Shown piece after piece: positions 6,658 to 7,498 of a stretch of DNA of 7,498 nt. A model generated the notes under the pieces. The model was not told the origin of the DNA, did not search any database, and saw only the letters and a program-made list of their open reading frames with translations. Made by a program: the position numbers and the translations under genes. The first letter of the stretch is position 1. The number at the start of each line of letters is the position of its first letter. The stretch spans positions 1 through 7,498 of the forward strand of contig SLOW01000357.1 in assembly GCA_007132315.1 (NCBI GenBank), written 5' to 3'. Origin of the DNA: Opitutales bacterium. Its GTDB lineage: Bacteria; Verrucomicrobiota; Verrucomicrobiia; Opitutales; T3Sed10-336.

Positions 6658-7498
6658 ATGCGGAACCGGTTTTACAACGCGTTCGACCTCGAAGCGCTGG
6701 AGGCGAAGGGAATTGAGGATTACCGGGGCCCGTTCCAGATAGATCGGGACCGGGTGATCTATTCCCACGCGTTCCGGCGGCTCCAGTCCAAGACCCAGGT
6801 TTTTCTGTCGGGCGAGTACGATTTCTACCGCACCCGTCTGACTCACTCGCTGGAAGTGGCGCAGATCGGGCGTTCGATCTGCCGCTTCCTGGCCGCGCGC
6901 GGCGACCCTCTCGGCGCGGAGTTTTTTGTGGACGGCGATCTGGTGGAGGCGGTCTGTCTGTCCCACGATCTGGGGCACCCGCCTTTCGGACACGCGGGCG
7001 AACGCGCGTTGCACGATCTCATGCGGACGCGCGGCGGTTTCGAGGGCAACGCCCAGACGCTGCGGATCATCGCCGAGACGATTTATCAGGATCGGTCCGG
7101 ACATCGGGGCATGCGGCCCACGCGGGCTTTCCTCGACGGGATTCTCAAATACAAGGTGTTGCACGGGGAATGCGACGACCCGGACAATCATTTCCTCTAC
7201 GACGAGCAGGCGGCCTACCGGGACTTCGCCTTCGGAGGGGCGGAGATTCCGGCGGACTGGCTTGCCGGCGACCGCTTGAACTCGCTCAAGAGCGTCGAAT
7301 GCCAGATCATGGACTGGGCGGACGACACCGCTTATTCGCTCAACGACATTGTGGACGGCGTGCGTGCGGGATTTCTCAACGTCGAAAAGGTGCGCGCGTG
7401 GGAGGAGGCGTCGAAACCGGAGGCGGTGGGCCGGGAGGCGATCGATACGCTGGTGGGGGCGATTCGCGACGACCGGCTGGAAGCGGTGTTCAGCCGGA
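6658..7498 (+). CDS. dgt: Deoxyguanosinetriphosphate triphosphohydrolase (dGTPase), 3'-truncated by the window edge
   Basis: HD-superfamily enzyme hydrolysing dGTP (in relatives also other dNTPs) to the deoxynucleoside and triphosphate; soluble and involved in nucleotide-pool control. 280 codons are read from the ATG without a stop to the right edge; the C-terminal part is missing. Seen: FQIDRDRVIYSHAFRRLQSK followed by TQVF near the start, as in family members; first metal His H63 in RTRLTHSLEVAQIGRSIC; the HD pair H103-D104 in SHDLGHPPFGHAGE; GGFEGNAQTLRI (126-137), a dGTPase-specific stretch; and the fourth metal acid in MDWADDTAYSLND (D222 or D223). All expected HD ligands are therefore present. 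No strong ribosome binding site precedes the ATG, but the conserved N-terminus (MRNRFYNAFDLE) begins there. The spacing of 81 bases from hflC, filled mainly by the hairpin, suggests a separate or attenuated transcript. Confidence 0.93.
   Translation, partial: MRNRFYNAFDLEALEAKGIEDYRGPFQIDRDRVIYSHAFRRLQSKTQVFLSGEYDFYRTRLTHSLEVAQIGRSICRFLAARGDPLGAEFFVDGDLVEAVCLSHDLGHPPFGHAGERALHDLMRTRGGFEGNAQTLRIIAETIYQDRSGHRGMRPTRAFLDGILKYKVLHGECDDPDNHFLYDEQAAYRDFAFGGAEIPADWLAGDRLNSLKSVECQIMDWADDTAYSLNDIVDGVRAGFLNVEKVRAWEEASKPEAVGREAIDTLVGAIRDDRLEAVFSR

Overview
The window is a GC-rich stretch of a Gram-negative-type bacterial chromosome carrying six protein genes: two cut by the window edges, four complete. 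The organism cannot be named from this alone. An hflK-hflC pair implies a two-membrane bacterium or a relative. The GC-rich codon use, the loop-containing form of HflK and the mixture of housekeeping genes would fit Verrucomicrobiota or another PVC/deltaproteobacterial-like lineage, but this is a weak inference. No tRNA, rRNA, CRISPR array, IS element, prophage gene or recent-transfer signature is visible.

Layout: (1) the 3' two-thirds of a class II fumarase gene (fumC), + strand, up to 890; (2) a 97-base gap, then a complete cytosolic PAS-PAS-PP2C (SpoIIE/RsbU-type) serine phosphatase, 988-2619; (3) convergent with it, only 19 bases from stop to stop, a UbiB/ABC1/AarF atypical kinase-like membrane protein on the - strand, 2639-4363; (4) a divergent intergenic region (about 120-190 bases depending on the true starts) with a nested imperfect inverted repeat; (5) hflK and hflC, + strand, one base apart and clearly one operon; (6) a very strong 40-base hairpin after hflC; (7) the N-terminal 280 residues of a dGTP triphosphohydrolase (dgt), + strand, from 6658 and still open at the right edge.

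How the genes relate: HflK and HflC should form the inner-membrane SPFH cage that in other bacteria surrounds the FtsH protease. The UbiB-family protein is also a membrane-anchored protein, tied in characterised relatives to quinone/isoprenoid lipid biology. The PAS-PP2C phosphatase would be the output of a soluble signal sensor acting on a phosphorylated anti-sigma-factor-antagonist-type protein, but no such partner is encoded here. FumC is central metabolism and Dgt is nucleotide-pool control. The region reads as ordinary core chromosome. No clearly new system was found. The points most worth a second look are the inverted repeat between the UbiB-like gene and hflK, the post-hflC hairpin, the acidic insertion in HflC, and the orphan phosphatase next to an atypical kinase.
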